Assembly: GCA_023853785.1 (NCBI GenBank)
Contig: JAJIRX010001058.1
Coordinates: 18,599-82,598 of the forward strand
Length of the DNA: 64,000 bases
Direction: 5' to 3'
Source: Psilocybe azurescens
Lineage: Eukaryota > Basidiomycota > Agaricomycetes > Agaricales > Agrocybaceae
Shown: piece after piece, positions 13,388 to 24,591 of the stretch
How positions within the stretch are numbered: the stretch's first letter is position 1
Layout: each line of letters begins with the position of its first letter
Made by a program: the position numbers and the translations under genes
The notes under the pieces: generated by a model
The model's database searches: none
Told to the model about the DNA's origin: nothing
The model's input: the letters and a program-made list of their open reading frames with translations, nothing else

Positions 13388-13819
13388 CTTGGGGTGAGGG
13401 GGCGCAAATTAATGCAAAAGGCTGTGTGTTACACTATGAGTGTGGGGGCAATACTAGCTAAATAGCTTTGGAGGGATATCCAAAGTAGCCATTTCGTCTT
13501 TATAGACTCATCAGTAGCTATCGTACGTAAGGAATATTACTATATGCTCCTAAAATAAGCGCGTGTTTACTAAGCTAAGCGCCTATTCTTAGCGAATCGA
13601 CTATCGATTCCTAATCGTTTTGTATTACCTTTGTAATCTTTCTCGTACTAAAACGGGAACGTCAGAGGTCTTACTGACTAATTACAATAGAGCTGATTAA
13701 GCTCGTTTCCAATAATATCGTGGATGATTAGTTATCGAGTCACTTTGATTATGAATCGTAGAGCTAGAGTTGCTCCGATCTAGCATTCTGACTAAAACGT
13801 TAGTCATATTCGAGTAATA
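13388..13819 (-). repeat. PLE pseudo-LTR, distal unit
   Basis: This unit and 13,820-14,250 are tandem copies about 432 bp long. Both contain the block GTTACACTATGAGTGTGGGG, then the hammerhead core, then TAAGCGCC and TAGCGAATCGACTAT, and both end in an AGTAATAGCTT segment. A third copy lies at 62,400-62,830. Tandem, partly duplicated terminal repeats of this sort are typical of Penelope-like elements. Confidence 0.65.
13455..13520 (-). ncRNA. Hammerhead ribozyme, type I (copy 1)
   Basis: On the minus strand the core CUGAUGA (13,514-13,508) is followed by a perfect 4-bp stem II (GUCU/AGAC, loop AUAA) and then GAAA (13,495-13,492). Stem III is UGGC pairing with GCUA, a UAC bulge, then UUUGG pairing with CCAAA around an 8-nt loop. 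The cleavage triplet is AUU (13,463-13,461), and stem I is UAGCUA (13,520-13,515) with UAGCUA (13,460-13,455). The predicted cut is between 13,461 and 13,460. All invariant core bases of the hammerhead family are present. Confidence 0.85.
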
Positions 13820-14250
13820 GCTTGGGGAGAGGTGGTGCTAAAAGCGAAATCTGCAGGTTACACTATGAGTGTGGGGGCGATATGTGCTAAATTGGAGGGT
13901 TATCCAAAGTAGCCATTTCGTCTTTATAGACTCATCAGTAGCTATCGTATGTAAGGAATATTACTAAATGCTCTTAAAATAGGGCGCGCGTTTACTAAGC
14001 TAAGCGCCCTATTCTTAGCGAATCGACTATTGATTACTCATCCTTTTATTGTTATCTTTGTAATCTTTCTCAGCGAATGCGAGAAACGTCAAGGTCTTGC
14101 TGACTGATTACAATAGAGTCGATCGACTCATTGCTAATAACATCGTGGGGTGGATTAGTGATCAATTCATCTTGATTATGAATCGACGAGACCGGATTGC
14201 TCCAATCGGTCAATCTGACTAAAAGATTAGTCATGTCAGTGTAATAGCTT
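13820..14250 (-). repeat. PLE pseudo-LTR, proximal unit
   Basis: This is the second tandem unit, next to the reverse transcriptase. It is slightly more diverged around the start (GCTTGGGGAGAGG) but keeps the hammerhead core and the paired GGGCGC/GCGCCC-like segments near 13,982-14,013. Its end continues into sequence shared with the other PLE copy (GAGAATAGAC, then CTACTAATCCGGCGG). Confidence 0.6.
13886..13944 (-). ncRNA. Hammerhead ribozyme, type I (copy 2, stem III weakened)
   Basis: CUGAUGA (13,938-13,932), the identical stem II with loop AUAA, and GAAA (13,919-13,916) are intact. Stem I pairs GCUA with UAGC, and AUU precedes the cut at 13,890/13,889. Relative to copy 1 the base of stem III has lost several nucleotides (CCAAUU instead of CCAAAGCUAUU), so pairing next to the core is poor and activity may be reduced. 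The outer UUUGG/CCAA pairing remains. Confidence 0.7.
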
Positions 14251-14550
14251 ACCAATCGTGTCGAGAATAGACACTAGACTTTATAATTGTCTATCCATGT
14301 ACTTATGCTACCCGGATAAATCTGGGGCCAAGGTACCGGTCAACGATCCGGACTACTGGGTTCGAATCTACTAATCCGGCGGTGCATCGTGTTGGGCTGC
14401 TTACTAACCTAGGTGTTGGGCAGCTTACTAAGCCAGCGGTGCTTCGTTTTCGGAACGATCCGTTCGTGAGGAAAGTGCCGGTCCCGAGATACATCTTGTA
14501 CATCCTTCCCTAATAAGGCAATTGTTAGAATTACCTATTTGGGTAAGTTC

Positions 14551-14585
14551 GGTTTGGGGTTGATTGGGTTTGGGTTTGGGTTTGG
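14551..14585 (+). repeat. TTTGGG repeat tract in the PLE
   Basis: The tract has three consecutive GGGTTT units preceded by GGTTTGGGG. It resembles variant telomeric repeats and could form a G-quadruplex on the plus strand. An equivalent tract sits at the same place in the second PLE copy (63,167-63,201). A shorter GGTTTGGGGTTTGGGG lies at 14,651-14,666. Confidence 0.6.
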
Positions 14586-14623
14586 CTATTACGAATCAAG
14601 ATGTGCTTGTGAGTTGATGTAGG

Positions 14624-16183
14624 TCACTCTATAGCATGAAAATTACATACGGTTTGGGGTTTGGGGTAGCGCATCGCGACAAAGTCGCTAGTAATTTTCT
14701 CATCGATTATTCGCTTTTGAGCTTCTGCCGAATTCTGGATGTTCCCGATCTGGAGATCGTGAGCGTCGGTGTAGTATAATATCTTCACCATCGCTTTCAA
14801 TGGGTATCTGTTCAGTAGCTTTGTCTGAGTCAGATTGATATTCTTCAACGACGTCTTGAATCGTAGGAACGACACCACCTTCTTCGGCGATGTTTTCATC
14901 CAGTTTACGAAAGACTGTTTTCTTCCATACATTTGCAAGGTCGAATAGATTTGTGTTGCGTTTCCGGGACACAATCCAACGACTTCCGAGTAGTCCTATC
15001 TTCCTCAAGTCCGGAACATACACTTCGTCTCCGTCAAGTTGAAGCCGCGCAAACAGCTCCGGTCTGACATCACTGAGGTCGTGTTCATCCCTCGTCACTT
15101 GGTTTGATAAAGGGTCTGGATGCGGAGGCACTAAAGTCTCCTTTCTCAGCGTGGTCGTACCACTCTGACCAGTACTCGGTAACAGCTTTTCCAAGTTCGG
15201 CAGCTGAGAACCAATTCCATACGTCGTCAAATCTGGTTTTAAGTACAAGAACACCTTCGTCGTGCTCTACGACTCGCGGTGCAAATCGTTTTTCCCAACG
15301 TTCTTGTATGTTTTTCTTACACCAGCTTATGACTAGTTTTTCGGGATAGCCAGCGCGTTAAATAGAGAGCGTTAAGGTCTCTAATTGCCTCTATGTAGAT
15401 ATCCTTTGAACTACATAACACGGCTAACCGGGATAACTCACCGATGTAGACGCCTCTTTTGACGTCCAACGGATGATGTGATACCCATGGAACTCGTTCT
15501 CGATTGTTTCCAGACTTGACATACGGCTTCCATTGAAGTTTTCCAGACTTCTTGAAGAGGAAGCTGTCGAGAAATTGACATCCAGTCTCTGAAACAGCCC
15601 ATTCAATCACACATTCATCAAAACGAATTGTCTTTTCGACAAAGTCGAGGGCTGCTTGCGCTGATTCTGCGTAAACTATGCCTAGGCAATCGTCGATGTA
15701 CCTTCCATAGAAGGCCACGTCGGGATGGTCTAATATCTTTGAACGTTTTCGAAATGGTATCCGTAAAGGTTGGCAAGGTCGGCAGAATCCGCGACCCCCA
15801 TTGCGAGTCCACTTAATTGTTCAAAGTATTTATCACCATGTTGTGTGATTAATTGCGTATTGCCAATCTCGATGGCACTTTTAAAGATGTTTAACTTAAT
15901 CTTATTATTCTCTAACGAATTAGGATTAAGGTGTGACAATGCATCGTCCGCATCCGAATTGCTTAAAAGCCACTCGTACATTGAACAAATGATTTCTATG
16001 CACGATTTAAGCGGTATATTCGGGTAATAGGCGACAACATCTCCTGTGACAAAGTAAAACTTTCGTCTGGAGTCTATACGCAATTGGCTTAACCTCGTGA
16101 AGAGGTCCTTCGTACCGTGAATGATAGAAGGAGCCGCTTTTACAAGCGGTTTAAGCTCTTTGATATGAACTTAGCAGCCGGAT
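14624..16183 (-). pseudogene. Broken reverse transcriptase of the Penelope-like element
   Basis: The conserved core is spread over successive frames: residues leading into FVTGDVVAYYPNIPL (motif A with the catalytic Asp) and GLAMGVADSADLANLYG (motif B) lie in 16,083-15,730; GRYIDDCLGIVYA (motif C, YIDD) lies in 15,718-15,317; the Trp- and Lys-rich thumb region (SWCKKNIQERWEKRF) lies near 15,330-15,280; an acidic C-terminal tail ends near 14,700. Each junction needs one added base (near 16,165, 15,737 and 15,355), and a further stop lies near 15,115. All catalytic aspartates are kept, so loss of frame is recent or partly a sequencing effect. The N-terminus is not seen. Confidence 0.7.
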
Positions 16184-16194
16184 TAAATACGACC

Positions 16195-16375
16195 GAATGA
16201 CTTGGGGTTATGGGATACATTTTGTTTTGTTGCCTGGGGTGGTGGGGTTTTAAAATTGTTAGGGTGGGGTGGGGTGGGTTTATGGTGGGCTGGGCAAGAC
16301 GGCGATACGGTAGGGTCAACGGGTAGAGAGGGTGGGGCAGTGTGTGGTACATAGGTAGTTGAGGCGTGAAAGAGC
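16195..16375 (+). repeat. G-rich low-complexity spacer
   Basis: This is strand-asymmetric DNA with runs such as GGGTGGGGTGGGGTGGG. It separates the 5' end of the PLE from the minisatellite and has no coding potential. The frames on the minus strand are proline/threonine-rich artefacts of the bias. Confidence 0.5.
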
Positions 16376-16379
16376 GAAT

Positions 16380-19300
16380 ATGAGGTTGATTTGTCCTCAT
16401 AATATTCACAGACCGGTTGTGTGTTATACTTGCTGTGTGTGTGTGCAAGTGAGAATACGAGGGCGATTCGTACTCGCATTATTCACAGGTGGTGTACTAT
16501 ACTCGCTGTGTGTGTGCAAGCTGAGAATATCGAGGGCGATTTGTCCTCGCATTATTCATCGGTCGTGTGCTATACTTGCTGTGTGTGTGTGCAAGTGAGA
16601 ATACGAGGGCGATTCGTCCTCACATTATTCACAGGTGGTGTACTGTACTTGTTGTGTGTGTGTGCAGAGTGTAAATCACGAGGACAATTCGTCCTCGTAT
16701 TATTCCACAGGTGGTGTGTTGTACTTGTTGTGTGTGTGTGCAAGTGAGAATACGAGGGCGATTCGTCCTCTCATTATTCACCAGTTGTGTGCTATGTTTG
16801 CTGTGTGTGTGTGTGCAGCGAGAATACGAGGACGATTTGTCCTCGCATTATTCACCAGTTCGCGTGTTATACTTGCTGTGTGTGTGTGCAGAGTGAGAAT
16901 CACGAGGGCGATTCGTCCTCGCAGTATTCACCACTTGTGTGCTATGTTTGCTTTGTGTGTGTGCAAGCGAGAATACGAGGACGATTTGTCCTCGCATTAT
17001 TCACCGGTTGCGTGTTATACTTGCTGTGTGTGTGTGCAGAGTGAGAATACGAGGGCGATTCGTCCCTCGTATTATTCACCAGTTGTTTGTTATACTTCTT
17101 GCTGTGTGTGTGCAAGCTGAGAATACGAGGGCGATTCGTCTTCGCATTATTCACCGGTTGCGTGTTATACTTGCTGTGTGTGTGTGCAAGTGAGAATACA
17201 AGGGCGATTCGTCCTCGCATTATTCACCAGTTGTGTGCTATGTTTGCTGTGTGTGTGTGTGCAGCGAGAATCACGAGGACAATTTGTCCTCGCATTATTC
17301 ACCGGTTGCGTGTTATACTTGCTGTGTGTGTGTGCAGAGTGAGAATCACGAGGGCGATTCGTCCTCGCATTATTCACCAGTTGTGTGCTATGTTTGCTTT
17401 GTGTGTGTGCAAGCGAGAATACGAGGACGATTTGTCCTCGCATTATTCACCGGTTGCGTGTTATACTTGCTGTGTGTGTGTGCAAGTGAGAATACGAGGG
17501 CGATTCGTCCTCGCATTATTCACCAGTTGTGTGCTATGTTTGCTGTGTGTGTGTGTGCAAGCGAGAATACGAGGGCGATTTGTCCTCGCATTATTCATCG
17601 GTCGTGTGCTATACTTGCTGTGTGTGTGTGCAAGTGAGAATACGAGGGCGATTCGTCCTCACATTATTCACAGGTGGTGTACTGTACTTGTTGTGTGTGT
17701 GTGCAGGAGTGTAAATCACGAGGACAATTCGTCCTCGTATTATTCACAGGTGGTGTGTTGTACTTGTTGTGTGTGTGTGCAAGCGAGAATACGAGGGCGA
17801 TTTGTCCTCGCATTATTCATCGATCGTGTGCTATACTTGCTGTGTGTGTGTGCAAGTGAGAATACGAGGGCGATTCGTACTCGCATTATTCACAGGTGGT
17901 GTACTATACTCGCTGTGTGTGTGCAACGAAATACGAGGGCGATTTGTCCTCGCATTATTCATCGATCGTGTGCTATACTTGCTGTGTGTGTGTGCAGAGT
18001 GAGAATACGAGGGCGATTCGTCCTCGTATTATTCACAGGTGGTGTATTGTACTTGTTGTGTGTGTGTGCAAGTGAGAATACGAGGGCGATTCGTCCTCGC
18101 ATTATTCACCAGTTGTGTGCTATGTTTGCTGTGTGTGTGTGTGCAAGCGAGAATACAAGGACGATTTGTCCCTCGCATTATTCACCGGTTGCGTGTTATA
18201 CTTGCTGTGTTTGTGCGCAGAGTGAGAATACGAGGCGATTCGTCCTCGTATTATTCACCAGTTGTGTATTATACTTCTTGCTGTGTGTGTGCAAGTGAGA
18301 ATACGAGGGCGATTCGTCCTCGCATTATTCACCAGTTGTGTGCTATGTTTGCTTTGTGTGTGTGCAAGCGAGAATACGAGGACGATTTGTCCTCGCATTA
18401 TTCACCGGTTGAGTGTTATACTTGCTGTGTGTGTGCGCGAAGTGAGAATACGAGGGCGATTCGTCCCTCGTATTATTCACCAGTTGTGTATTATACTTCT
18501 TGCTGTGTGTGTGCAGAGTGAGAATCACGAGGGCGATTCGTCCCTCGCATTATTCACAGGTGGTGTACTGTACTTGTTGTGTGTATGTGCAAGTGTAAAT
18601 ACGAGGACAATTCGTCCTCGCATTATTCACCAGTTGTGTGCTATACTTGCTGTGTGTGTGTGCAGAGTGAGAATCACGAGGGCGATTCGTCCTCGTATTA
18701 TTCACCAGTTGTGTGTTATACTTCTTGCTGTGTGTGTGCAGAGTGAGAATACGAGGGCGATTCGTCCTCGCATTATTCACAGGTGGTGTACTGTACTTGT
18801 TGTGTGTGTGTGCAGAGTGTAAATACGAGGACGATTTGTCCCTCGCATTATTCACCGGTTCCGTGTTATACTTGCTGTGTGTGTGTGCAAGTGAGAATAC
18901 GAGTGCAATTTGTCCTCGCATTATTCACCAGTTGTGTGTTGTACTTGCTGTGTGTGTGTGCAGAGTGAGAATACGAGGGCGATTCGTCCTCGCATTATTC
19001 ACCAGTTGTGTGCTATGTTTGCTGTGTGTGTGTGTGCAAGCGAGAATACGAGGACGATTTGTCCTTGCATTATTCACCGGTTGCGTGTTATACTTGCTGT
19101 GTATGTGTGCAAGTGAGAATACGAGTGCGATTCATCCCTCGCATTATTCACCAGTTGTGTGTTATCCTTGCTGTGTGTGTGTGCAAGTGAGAATACAAGG
19201 GCGATTCGTCCCTCGCATTATTCACCAGTTGTGTGCTATGTTTGCTGTGTGTGTGTGTGTAAGCGAGAATACGAGGACGATTCGTCCTCGCATTATTCAC

Positions 19301-20340
19301 CGGTTGCGTGTTATACTTGCTGTGTGTGTGTGCAAGTGAGAATACGAGGGCGATTCGTCTTCGCATTATTCACAGGTGGTGTACTGTACTTGTTATGTGT
19401 GTGTGCAAATGTAAATACGAGGACAATTCGTCCTCGTATTATTCACAGGTGGTGTGTTGTACTTGTTGTGTGTGTGTGCAAGTGAGAATATGAGCGCGAT
19501 TTGTCCTCGCATTATTCACCGGTTGTGTGCTATACTTGCTCTGTGTGTGTGCAAGTGAGAATACAAGTGCGATTCGTCCTCGCATTATTCACCAGTTGTG
19601 TGTTATACTTGCTGTGTGTGTGTGCAATTGAGAGTACGAGGGCGATTCGTCCTTACATTATTCTCTGGTTGCGTGCTATACTCGCTGTGTGCGTGCAAGT
19701 GTCAATACGAGGACAATTTATCATTGCATTAATCACAGGTTGTGTACGATGCACTTATTTTAGTGTCCGAGTGCGAATGTAACGACAATTTCTACCCACA
19801 ATATTAACCAGTTTTTGTTTGCTACGATTGCTGTGTCCTTGTGCAAATTAGAATATGAGGACGATTCGTACTCACCATATTTACTGTTTATTTATGCTAT
19901 GTACTTGTGTGTACTGTTTATGTATGCTATGTACTTGTGGGAATGTGAAATTGTGAATGTGAGGATGATTTCTCCTCGCATCGTTCACTGGTTGTATGCT
20001 ATACTGTGCTGTGCCAGTGTCCAAGTGTGAATTTGAGGGCGGTTCGTACTCACAATGTTCAATATTTTATGTATGCTATATACTTATGGGAGTGTGCAAT
20101 TGAGAATGTGAGGACAATTCATCCTTGTGTTATTCGCAGGTTGTTGGTGATTCTTTGCTGTGTGAGTGTTCAAGTGAGAATATGAGGACGATACGTGATC
20201 ACAATAATAATGGTTTATGTATGTTATGTATTTGTGTTAGTGTGCAACCTTGAATATGAGGACGATTAGTCCTCGCATTATTCAAGGCTTGTGCGTGGTG
20301 GTTTGCTGTGTGAGTGACCAATTGAGAATGTGAGCACAAT
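16380..20340 (+). repeat. Minisatellite of about 75 bp with a palindromic core
   Basis: About 45 regular units run from 16,380 to about 19,790, then roughly seven degraded ones to 20,340. Each unit has a hairpin (in the best copy, 19,272-19,290, CGAGGACGATTCGTCCTCG), then CATTATTCACC, a TGTGCTAT segment and a (TG)n tract ending in CAAG. Unit length varies from 73 to 77, mainly through the (TG)n tract and single-base changes. Long open frames through the array, up to 403 codons, encode only the repeat (RIRGRFVLALFTG, VLYLLCVCA) in all phases and are not evidence of a protein. The array adjoins the telomere-type PLE, so a subtelomeric origin is possible. Confidence 0.9.
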
Positions 20341-20990
20341 TTGACCTCACAGTATTTTTACCCGGTTGTGTGATCTCTTTTGAATCTTTTCATTATGTGT
20401 GTCTGTAACCATGAATAGGTAAATACAACTTGGACTGAACACTACTAAAAGACAATAGCAAACTAGATCAAATGGGCAAGTCTACCTTTGATGACTCCCC
20501 AACATTTTCAGTCAGATTAGTAAAAACAAAACAATTTATTCATAAACAGGTACCGACAAAATGTAGAAATTCCAATCTTTGAACTGAGCCGCCATTCGGC
20601 ATACAGAACTATGGCTCCACCGATGCCCCTAATCAGACTGTTCTTGGCAACCATTTGGTGTATAAGTAAGATGTATGGCTCTCACTGTAATACATACCAC
20701 ACAGAGTATGCAGTACAACATAGTATGTATGGAAAAATAGTACTGAATTGCTTTAGTTTGTAAGTAGTTCGATGGAAAACCAGGAACTCAAGTACGCCCA
20801 GAGCATTGAGAGTGCCTCTTGAGTATGTAGTAAATCTCACGGCATACAGCTTTCCATTTTTTTGGAAAATAATGGGCTATTGCCTCCATCAGCCATTTTT
20901 ACCCATACTTTTGCCATTGAATGACTTTAATTTCTGCTTGGCAATGCCTCATCTGAATGTAGACCGCAGAATCAAACACCAAGGTGCAAA
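20341..20990. other. No gene seen
   Basis: AT-rich sequence between the minisatellite tail and the MITE fragment. Open frames are short and unlike any family I know. Confidence 0.35.
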
Positions 20991-21009
20991 ATCTTTCCCT
21001 TTGGTCCAA

Positions 21010-21187
21010 AGACTGCCGTACCACGATAAACAGCTGTTTACCACCGTATTTATATAGCAAATACGGTGGTTTGCCATACCGTTGCCATATCGACATCTTC
21101 CCCCTCCTTGAGCCTCATGGTACGGTGACGGTGGCCATATGTCAGCAGCCGTAAACTGTAAATACGCCATCGGTGCACAGCCCTATT
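21010..21187 (-). mobile_element. hAT-like MITE, partial copy
   Basis: Reading the minus strand from 21,187 gives TAGGGCTGTGCACCG followed by TTTACGGCTGCTGACATATG and GGCCACCGTCACCGTACC. This is the same block order as the MITE at 29,893 and the fragment at 1868. The inner part has its own inverted pairs (GGTGGT... ACCACC around 21,040-21,072). The opposite terminus was not found, so the extent is approximate. Confidence 0.4.
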
Positions 21188-21710
21188 TTTGTTTGAGCCT
21201 GTTCTCCAAAATAGGCATGCTATAATCTGAGCCACTAAGCAGATGGTCGTTATAAGCATCTACCTCGTCAGGACTCTCCTGGGATCGAGTGCCAGAAGAG
21301 GATGAAGTAGAGCCGGACTGGGAATCAAATGATTCAGAACTTGCTATTTTGCAAGGAGGTGGCCCATCAACTTCAAGCTGATAGTCTATTACTCTTGTGG
21401 ATCACTCAGCAGGCTGCACAGAGCAGTAAGATCACTGCCAAATATTTGTTTTAAATGCTCCACCAACAAAAATTATTTTTAAGCTTATCTAAATCTACCC
21501 ATGTTCATCAGATTTTACATATTTTTACCCTGAAATCAACTAATTGTGTTGTCTAAGATGTTATAATTAGTCTTCAGACGCCATACCATTGCTAATGATA
21601 TTGTAATAGCTAAGTGCATATGAATTGCACACAAGTTAATGAGATTGCGTCAGGTGATGCACAAGCGAGGTAAGAGCATATCCCTTTTTTGATTCTGATT
21701 GAGGGTTGTG

Positions 21711-21738
21711 GCTTACAAATTGAGCGGGCTGACAGCTT
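21711..21738 (+). repeat. Dispersed 28-bp motif
   Basis: This copy reads GCTTACAAATTGAGCGGGCT then GACAGCTT. Near-identical copies lie at 24,592, 56,939 and 62,370 (same direction) and at 54,830 (opposite direction). It behaves like the end of a DNA transposon family. Confidence 0.5.
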
Positions 21739-21771
21739 CCTTTTGAACTGTGCTTGAGTGTGACATAAGTG

Positions 21772-24192
21772 ATAACCGTGACTGGTATAGTTTCTGTTAG
21801 ATCGTTTGGTCACACGGAAAGGTGGGTAGGGTGAAACTCAGAGGTAATATAGACAGGTGTAACTGGTATGTGTTCACTGGTTAGACTGAATTGAAAAATT
21901 ATCGATGTGAATTTCAGAGGTAGCAAGTGTGGTATCTTGAGACGACAAAGCAGAAGAGAGAGATTTGGTAAAAGAGAGTGGAAATAATAGGAGGAAATCA
22001 GAAGGAGTGGGAACGGTACATTGTCTTCGCCAAATAAGAAATCTACGCTAAGATTATCGTCCGCAGAACCAGAATTCAAGAAGAAAATGAAGGTTCAAAA
22101 TTAAGCTGTGAAGTGTCCATGTTAGAATCAGTGTTAGAAGTCATTTGGGGTGAATTAACATTTGTGAAAGATGGAAAGTGGGTGGTGAAGAAAGAACAAA
22201 AATGCGAGAGGGTTTTGTGATTTTTGAATGAGTTCTGGACTCGGAAAAATAGATTTGGTGAAGGAAATTTTGAGGGTCATTGGCTGGAGGCTTTCCTTGG
22301 CCCTTCGGTAGTTGTCTAATATTATCAACGCTGAGAAGGTCTAGATAAATTTTAAGCGCTTGCAATTCAGCTATGTTTTCATATTGTAGCCATGTAATAT
22401 TGCCCGTTTTCCATTCAATCTCAAAAATGGAGTCCAGTCGGCTTCTGAAATGTGATCTTATTCTATCCATGATATTTTCCGTGGTAGGTTTTACTGTTTT
22501 CATTGTGTTTTTGTGCCGCTCCCGCCCTTCTTTCGTTCGACAGGGGCTTGAAGACGAAATAATCGCGCATCAGGGCTGCAAACTTGTGAGAATTCTCTGG
22601 TCTGCTCATTTTAGCAAGCAAGACTTTTTACGTGTTAGTCTTTGCGAAGCCTCACGCGCTTCAATTTTGTAACTTATACATCTTCGTCCACTACATCATG
22701 GTACGAGTGCTCACTAACATCTTTGCACAAAGGTTCCACATATCTGTCCAGAGTCTCTCTCACAGCCTCAAGGTTATTTTGTACAGGAGATAGCATGTTC
22801 ACCATTGGTTTGGTGTCTACCCCAGCTCTCATAGGCAAAGGTACATCACTCCTAATTATAACTCATGCAGGATTTAATCCAATGCACATTGAATGCTCAT
22901 ATAGGAATGAAGTCCCTAATATCAGGTTGTAAAGACTTATATTATCTATATCAAATGTGCGTTCGCTTTTAATGTATTGGTATTCAAACTTAACCGTCAT
23001 CGAGGGCGTTTACTTTAGAGCAGGAGCCTTGATGGCCAATTGTAATGTAATGGACTGTTCAAACTTAGTTGATCTGCTAATGCTGTAGACATGAAGTCCC
23101 CCAACAATTTTTTCTTTTGGATTGCAATAGACGGCTCACAAGACCCTTCAATTTTACCCAGGTTTCTTCAGAAGCTGGGATCTCAGAATCTCTGAGTCTT
23201 GAAATATCAGTTCTTTCATGTCGTTCTAGCTCATATACTGCAATCTGGTATTCATACCATTGTTTCAGATCAAATTTCGAGTCTTCCAGGCATACTTCTG
23301 GTAAGTGTGCCTTGATGTTGCGCAGCTGATCTTTTACTTCAAAAATTTTAGGATTCTTATCGCTTCTCTCAACTTGAAAGCGGGCCTTTGTGATGTTATG
23401 CGTCTCATCGGCCGAATGGTGCATATTGATTCAGCATTATTTTTCTAACGGGATTCCGATTATTGTTTCATGTATCGGGCGCTTCTTTAGCCACTCATTG
23501 GCTGGTTCACAGGGGCTATCTCATCGTCTTTGACCGCACAGTGCATCACGTACCAATATCCTACCGAGAATATATTATAACGCGTACAACGTGAAGGCAG
23601 ATTTCTATCCATCGGGTTCCGGCTGTTGATCACGGTATTAACAGCACAGGATAGGGAATGGAGGGGATATCTGAGAGCCATAGTAATTAGTGTAATGATT
23701 TTAAATAAATTACTTATGGGGTTATGGAGTTATATTTTGTTGTAGAGGTTTGGAGGGTGCTGTCTTGAAGTGGGTAGCTTGGGTTGATCAGACCTAAGGA
23801 TTCCAAACGTCGAGACTGCGGGAGAGGTTTTGAGATAGAGTAGAGGTTAGAGGTTTACTGTCAAAAATATATGATGGAAGTTATAACCGTGACAGGTATA
23901 GTTTGTGTTAGATCGTTCGGTCACACGGAAAGGTGGGTAGAGTGAAGTTCAGAGGTAGTATAGACAGATGTAACTGGTCTGTGTTCACTGAGGGATCTAT
24001 AGCTACAGCATACAACAGGACCTGTATTTATACTGCTGGGTAAGGTCTAGAACTAAGCTATAGAGTCCAAAAGGAGTAGTTGTAATCAAGGAGTGAGTAT
24101 GTAAAAGATAGGGTCAAAAGATGAATCGAGGGAAAAATAAAATAACAAAAAGTAGTAGATAGTCAAGTGTGAGAAAGTACCAGATCGTTACA
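21772..24192 (-). mobile_element. Internally deleted Ty3/gypsy-type LTR element
   Basis: A block of about 108 bp containing GTTAGATCGTTYGGTCACAC is directly repeated at 21,772-21,880 and 23,884-23,991, as expected for LTRs. On the minus strand the 5' LTR seems to start TGTAACGATCTGG at 24,192. Between the LTRs, minus-strand remnants read in order: a helical segment (23,424-23,077), a retropepsin-type segment ending NLILGTSFLYEHSM (about 22,930) with an in-frame TGA soon after, and a tail segment with TWLQYENIAELQALKIYLD (22,503-22,141). I see no reverse transcriptase, RNase H or integrase, so it is a deletion derivative that could move only with help. The 3' LTR is truncated. Confidence 0.6.
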
Positions 24193-24591
24193 ATGTCTGC
24201 ACACTTGAAAATAACACTACTATTCCTTACCTGTTGTTCATTTTGTGATCGCTAATCAATGATTTTCATGAAAAATATAAAACTCCGTCATATGCCGACG
24301 AGAAGCCGGTCACGTGTTACCGCATGCATTGAATTCCGTTCAGTCAACTTCTCATCGACTTTTACGGGCCGCCGATATGCCGTTTGATGATGGCTGTGAT
24401 GGGGTTGATGGGAGGTCCTTTTCTCATCCTTCGGTTTCTCTTAATGTACTCCATTTTTGTTGAATTAAAATGTATATTCATTGATAATAAACCTACAAAA
24501 TTATATATACCCAATTTTGAGGCAAGGAGAGGAGGAGAAGGGTGTCAAAACGAACATGTGGTTAAACCGAACAACGGGTAAGGGATAGTAT

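Larger units (their letters stand above)
13388..16190 (-). mobile_element. Penelope-like retroelement, endonuclease-less (Coprina-type), copy A
   Basis: Read on the minus strand the element has a reverse transcriptase region (16,183-14,700), a short TTTGGG-rich tract (14,551-14,585), and two tandem pseudo-LTR units (14,250-13,820 and 13,819-13,388). The reverse transcriptase motifs (VVAYYPNIP, GLAMGVADSADLANLYG, YIDD) fit Penelope-like elements. No GIY-YIG endonuclease is visible downstream, which fits the telomere-associated Coprina/Athena branch known from basidiomycetes and rotifers. The 3' region is shared almost base for base with 62,400-64,000. The 5' side ends near 16,190 in G-rich low-complexity DNA. 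Class assignment rests on motif reading and memory of the family, not a search. Confidence 0.7.

Noticed and set aside
14340..14375. Possible tRNA (GGTTCGAATC, B-box-like)
   Set aside because: No A box or cloverleaf fits around it, and the equivalent place in PLE copy B lacks the motif.
17087..18298. 403-codon open frame, apparently a Cys-rich membrane protein
   Set aside because: It is a translation of the 75-bp minisatellite; equivalent repeats are open in other phases and on the other strand, and there is no unique sequence.
16380..20340. CRISPR-like regular array
   Set aside because: The units are contiguous tandem repeats without unique spacers, and the context is eukaryotic.
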